Shown piece after piece: positions 59,948 through 64,000 of a stretch of 64,000 bases of DNA (the stretch's first letter is position 1; every line of letters starts with the position of its first letter). Source of the DNA: Clarireedia homoeocarpa (Eukaryota; Ascomycota; Leotiomycetes; Helotiales; Rutstroemiaceae); NCBI GenBank assembly GCA_001465935.1, contig LNKV01000011.1, forward strand, positions 374,743 through 438,742. The letters are read 5' to 3'. The translations under genes and the position numbers were made by a program. The notes below the pieces were generated by a model, which made no database searches, was not told the origin of the DNA, and was given only the letters and a program-made list of their open reading frames with translations.

Positions 59948-61409
59948 TCACGAACCATGACTCCCACTAGACGATTTCGAGTCCTCTGCCGGGTATGTGA
60001 AATCCTGCGCCACCGTCTTCGTGATCGCAATACCGTTCCCAGTTCTCAGAATGTTTTCCCTACTTTCCGAGCCCATCAAATGCGTTGGCATATTTTTGGC
60101 TGGCTTCGCAGCGTCCGTTTCGCACAAGGCCACCCATTCCTCGTCTCGGCCGCCAGGTCGCATGTTACTGCTAGGCCACAAGGTGTTCTGATGGGGAGTG
60201 GATACTCCGGTAGAGTCACCACCAAGATTGAGAATGCGGCGAAAGAGCGGACGAAGGGTGGAGATGCAGCCGACGATCATGCCGACGCCGTTTTCGGCAT
60301 AGCCCCAGATGAGGACGTCGGAGATACCGACTAGAGTGGAGATGTCAGTAAATGTAATGAGCTTTTATCATGACGAACTTCTAGGTCAAAGACGGGCCGT
60401 CTGTACTTACATAGATAGTCGGTAGAATTTGTCAGGTTGACAGTATACACGAGACGGACGCAGGCAGACAGACTCGCTCTGCATCCAAACGTTAGAATTG
60501 CATCAGTAAAGTCGAATCAATGTATAATTACTTACAGAGCACCAAGACTGAGAATGAAACCCACAGACAGCTTAGCATTGCGATTAAGTTGCACATTCCA
60601 CAGCAAGGGAATGGGTCTGTATCTTCTGTTAATAGCCGGAAAATATATGCACAAGGCTTATTTAGATAGGCTTACAATGCAGCACAGAACCAATCTGTAG
60701 CAATGTTGACCGCTGTAGTTGCATAGTAGATGTCTGCAAGAAGCTTCGCATCATTGCACTTTCCACCTTTGATATTGGTGTTCCAAGCGAATCTTGAAAG
60801 GAACTGTTAGAAATATAGGTGGATAGAAACAGGGTGGATGATACTTACCGAACTGGTCTGCATTGGAAGATAATGTATAACAAGGCGATTATGTTCATGG
60901 TCGTGAACATCACTGAGATGCCGTAGATACTGTAGATATACCTCTTCCTCCTAGCTGAGATACGCATTAACATGAACGAGATACTCAACTTGATAGGGAT
61001 GATAGAAGCACAGTAGAAGACCTCAAAAAAGAAGAAGTACTGCACAGGTCAGTGTCGGTTATCATCACCTGCATACAGTGCGCGAAGACCTTGGGGTGCA
61101 TACCATCAGTCCTTCGACTTTTTCGTCAGGGGTTAACCTATATTCATGAACACCAATGCCCTTGAAAGATCCAACAAGACATGCTACCGTTAACACAGTG
61201 AAAGGAATCTATGTGGATAATTAGTATGTTTATGCATTGTCATCTGAAACATTGCTCACTACTGCAGTGGTCATACACCAGTCATCCGCACCCCACGCCC
61301 TGCTTCGGAGTCTTGTGTGAACTCTCAATCCATATACAATGTACGCTATTATCATGAGAGTAATGACTGTAGCAGATACCCTTCCAGCATTGTCTCCATA
61401 GAAAGTCAT
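59948..61409 (-). CDS. Rhodopsin-domain (PTH11-like) integral membrane protein
   Basis: Seven-helix membrane protein of the fungal PTH11/CFEM-less rhodopsin-domain class, proposed surface receptors or sensors. Seven exons: 61409-61260, 61208-61104, 61039-60849, 60792-60676, 60616-60536, 60478-60411 and 60330-59948, all GT-AG, giving 364 aa. Seen: TM1 SATVITLMIIAYIVYGLRV followed by RAWGADDWCM (typical of the family), IPFTVLTVACLVGSFKGIGVHEY, the helix YFFFFEVFYCASIIPIKLSISFMLMRI, YGISVMFTTMNIIALLYIIFQCRP, an extracellular loop with KCND, AVNIATDWFCAALPIPLLWNVQLNRNAKLSVGFILSLGAL and a last helix GVGMIVGCISTLRPLF; the cytosolic tail of ~100 residues is polar. The start is the first in-frame ATG; the frame stays open upstream to about 61600 without another ATG, so a missing first exon is possible. 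Ligand unknown. Confidence 0.83.
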
Positions 61410-62131
61410 GTTGGAAGTGAGCCACTTCAGTGCCCCAACGGAATGAGATACCAGGAGCTGCAAATTATAGTTCGTCGATGTGAGATGGGGTACAGTATCT
61501 GGCGAAGTTGGCAGCGCAGTGGCTCCGCTCAAAAGTAGCGAGTGTAATAAGCAGAGGAAGTTCGCGTTCGTAAGAGTGAGAGAGATAAATATAAATATAA
61601 GGAAGAGATAGTCTCAGCGGCCCCGGACTTGGACTTAGACCATGTAGCTATCAACGCTAGCTAGGTTGGATCTATGTCAGTCTGTTGAGGCGATCCCCAG
61701 ACCGATAGCAGTAAACCTGCGGAGACCTAAAAGCTGAAGAGATAAATGACGAAAGATTGTGAGGTAGACCTTGTCATGAGATTGATCGATGGGGCAAGGT
61801 GATCTACAAGAAGTTGTAACCTGTATTCGTACACTTCAAAACTGTATCAGGTTGAGTCTCTAAAGTTCTTCTTGACTGTGTTAATTTTTTGTCTTTCAAA
61901 AGCACATACGACGAATGGGAAATGTTTTCTATAACATTGCTTCGTGTGCAGAAGGTCTACCTTGCACAGTAGCCACCGGATAGTCACTCCGTGGCAAGGT
62001 CAAACCGACTTAAAACCAGACATAACCAGGGCTTAAGACGTACCATCAAGTCACTATAGCGACTACCCGCAAGCTCGACCAATGACAGTAATATATAACT
62101 GAATAGCGGGATGAGGTGCCAAGTGTCATAC
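61410..62131. promoter_or_regulatory. Upstream region of the PTH11-like gene
   Basis: About 720 bp upstream of the chosen ATG. The minus-strand frame is open for roughly the first 190 bp (reading NFLCLLHSLLLSGATALPTSPDT near 61480-61560) but lacks an ATG. No other gene is supported. Confidence 0.4.
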
Positions 62132-62133
62132 TA

Positions 62134-62292
62134 CTTGGTCCCAAGGAAAAATAAGTGTACCCCTTGAGGGTTCTCAAGTTAGCCGCAACCAGGGCGCTGA
62201 GCCTATAGAAACTTCAGGATTGCCCTCTTTGTGGAGCAGAAAGTGCCAGAAGTGAAGTGCTAGGGGTACACTTATTTATCCTGGACACCAAG
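62134..62292. mobile_element. 159-bp MITE with ~32-bp terminal inverted repeats and TA target duplication
   Basis: The left arm from 62134 and the right arm ending at 62292 are inverted repeats matching at about 27 of 32 positions, with core AAATAAGTGTACCCCT and outer CTTGGT. TA dinucleotides at 62132-62133 and 62293-62294 flank them, as expected for Tc1/mariner-class insertion. The 95-bp interior has no coding capacity, so it would need a transposase in trans. Confidence 0.75.
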
Positions 62293-62294
62293 TA

Positions 62295-64000
62295 CAATGG
62301 GAATTGTCTGAAATGATAGTGGAAAGTACGGAATTCAGGGCCACAATTCTAGATCAATTACCTGTCCTAAGGTCAAGCATCTTATGGTAATTACGTTATT
62401 TCTCCTACCACTCGGTACCGGATTTACTTAAAATGCATGAACGAGTAATTTACCAGTGACCGTGGCCCCGATTTTCCACGCAAGTGGTAAGTTAGGGACT
62501 GAATTGGGAATTTATATAAGGACTGATCTCCTTTTGGATTGAGTATAGAGGCTCTATCAATTGTACAGTTAAATACCTAGTACCACTGACAAGACTAGGA
62601 TGATGGTCCAAAATACTCTATAATGATAGAGCTTCCAAGTGTGGCGTCTAAAAACAGAAAGAGAAATTTTGGGCGCTGAAGATATGGGCAAGACAGGGAA
62701 AACAAGGTGAAGGAGTGGTTCTTCTATGATTTCACCAAACTCCTTGTTTGGGACTGCATTACAAGTCGCAGGCTTCCCTACCAGTGAAATTTTGTATATT
62801 TTCCTACCTGTTTCAGCTCAGTGAGGGAAGGTGCTCTCTTCTAGAATCTAGAACGAATTATGGGGAGATCTGCAGGGTATCTGCCAATCAAACCCAGAAA
62901 CCTTGCACTTTATCAGCGAAAACCATAAAACCAATTGCTTGCTAGCACTTGCTTGTGGAAATAGGAAAACATAATTTTCATCATTTGCAGGATGTTGTGC
63001 AGTAGAAAATTCTTCGAATGGCTTGCAGCAACTTGCAGTGATTGGAAGTAGTGACGAATCGGTATGCTATTTTCTATGGTACCGCTTACTGTAAGGTACG
63101 AGTCATGATAACTCCAAAATTTCCAACATCGATATCCCGCCCTGCAATGAGATCGGTTATTCTATCCTCTCACGTGCGATGGTACTGCTCGATGACCTCT
63201 CTGCTCTTTTAATTGCATGTTTCGGTTAGGCCAGACTACGGCTCGAGCTTTACGTGTTCTACCTCAAAACAGTGAATGGCATCCTCCGATACATACTCGA
63301 CTCGAGTGTAAACGGTATTTGTCCCACTCCTACGGAAAAGCATAATTTTGATCCAAACTTCGCAGGCAAATGGTGATTGGGACTTTTCCCTATATCCTTG
63401 TCTTAATTCGGATGTTATTCGTTGCCAACCACAGTAACACGAGATAATGTCATGGATTTCAAGCACTATCCCATGCTGCGTCGCGTCCATTCTTACCACA
63501 AGACCATGGTAATATCCTGCAATGCAAAGTCCCGCACTTCTTCTATACCGCTGAGTATTGCACTTGCTTGATTCTTATACTACATCGACAAGTGAGACCC
63601 GTTTGCAGTTGAACGTTACTTATCGTTGTGCTTTATTTTTAGCCTAGCCCCTTTTAAAGTTTTATATTGCACAGGGCCACAACATATAAATTAGCACAGA
63701 AACGGAAACCTTCCCTTCCTCTCTTTATAGAATCGTCCATAGTTAATCTGAACCTACATTTCCAAGCTTCTTGAACGTAGCCTCGCACACTCGTCGTGAA
63801 GCCAGTTCACTTCGCCGAGAGCCATGGCTTATTCTCGGCATTTCCTAGCCCAGGAACAAATACGATACTATCCGTTTGATCAGACCCAATTTATTATGCA
63901 AAGAGGGCAAAAAGTACTCCACTCGCTCTGTTTAATTGCCAACATCATTAGTTAAGCGTGATGCTCCGAAGAGGATGTCTAGTTGAAGGATTCCCGTGGC
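62295..64000. other. Right edge, no gene recognised
   Basis: AT-leaning DNA without a supported gene. A minus-strand frame of about 84 codons (ATG near 63490 to TAG at 63236, opening MDATQHGIVLEIHDII) has mildly protein-like composition but no recognisable family; it could be an exon of a gene running off the window or chance. Confidence 0.45.

Overview
The window is nuclear DNA of a filamentous ascomycete (Pezizomycotina). The evidence is short GT-AG introns (about 45-110 nt) in most genes, fungus-specific families (Zn2Cys6/fungal_trans regulator, SUR7, a Kre9/Knh-type GPI cell-wall protein, a PTH11/rhodopsin-domain membrane protein, fungal-type Med16) and long gene-poor stretches full of microsatellites. 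A Leotiomycetes-like fungus is a guess from general gene style; nothing here fixes the class. All exon boundaries below were read by hand from splice signals and reading-frame continuity.

Left half (1-38.8 kb): conserved cellular genes separated by low-complexity DNA. In order: an Hst3/Hst4-type sirtuin (minus, 2 exons) head-to-head with Mediator subunit Med16 (plus, 8 exons); a SUR7-family eisosome membrane protein (minus, 4 exons, 13-nt first coding exon); a broken gene at 13.1-13.9 kb; a large Ser/Thr-rich GPI-anchored cell-wall protein made of tandem repeats (15.7-19.2 kb); a decayed arginase-family relic (20.7-21.4 kb); 7.7 kb without any convincing gene; an otubain-type deubiquitinase with a poly-Q leader (29.1-31.6 kb); a small cysteine-rich hypothetical protein; and an LRR protein.

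Right half (39.4-57.6 kb): a compact block that looks like a catabolic or tailoring gene cluster. It holds a flavin monooxygenase fused to an acetoacetate-decarboxylase-like domain, an MFS transporter, a small unknown protein, an aldehyde-dehydrogenase-like protein that has lost both catalytic residues and carries a C-terminal membrane anchor, a LigB/DODA-type extradiol dioxygenase, a regulator with two C2H2 fingers plus a Zn2Cys6 cluster, a CocE/NonD-type alpha/beta hydrolase, a cupin and a fumarylacetoacetase-family hydrolase. The natural reading is: hydrolysis of an aromatic ester or amide, ring hydroxylation, ring cleavage, then C-C hydrolysis of the ring-fission product, with its own transporter and regulator. 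The substrate cannot be told from sequence. No PKS, NRPS or terpene synthase gene is visible.

Right edge (57.6-64 kb): a GH5 exo-beta-1,3-glucanase relic, a seven-exon rhodopsin-domain (PTH11-like) membrane protein and a 159-bp inverted-repeat element flanked by TA, which looks like a Tc1/mariner-type MITE. Three separate decayed loci, plus premature TAG codons at sites where CAG would restore the frame, suggest mutational decay in the gene-poor parts.
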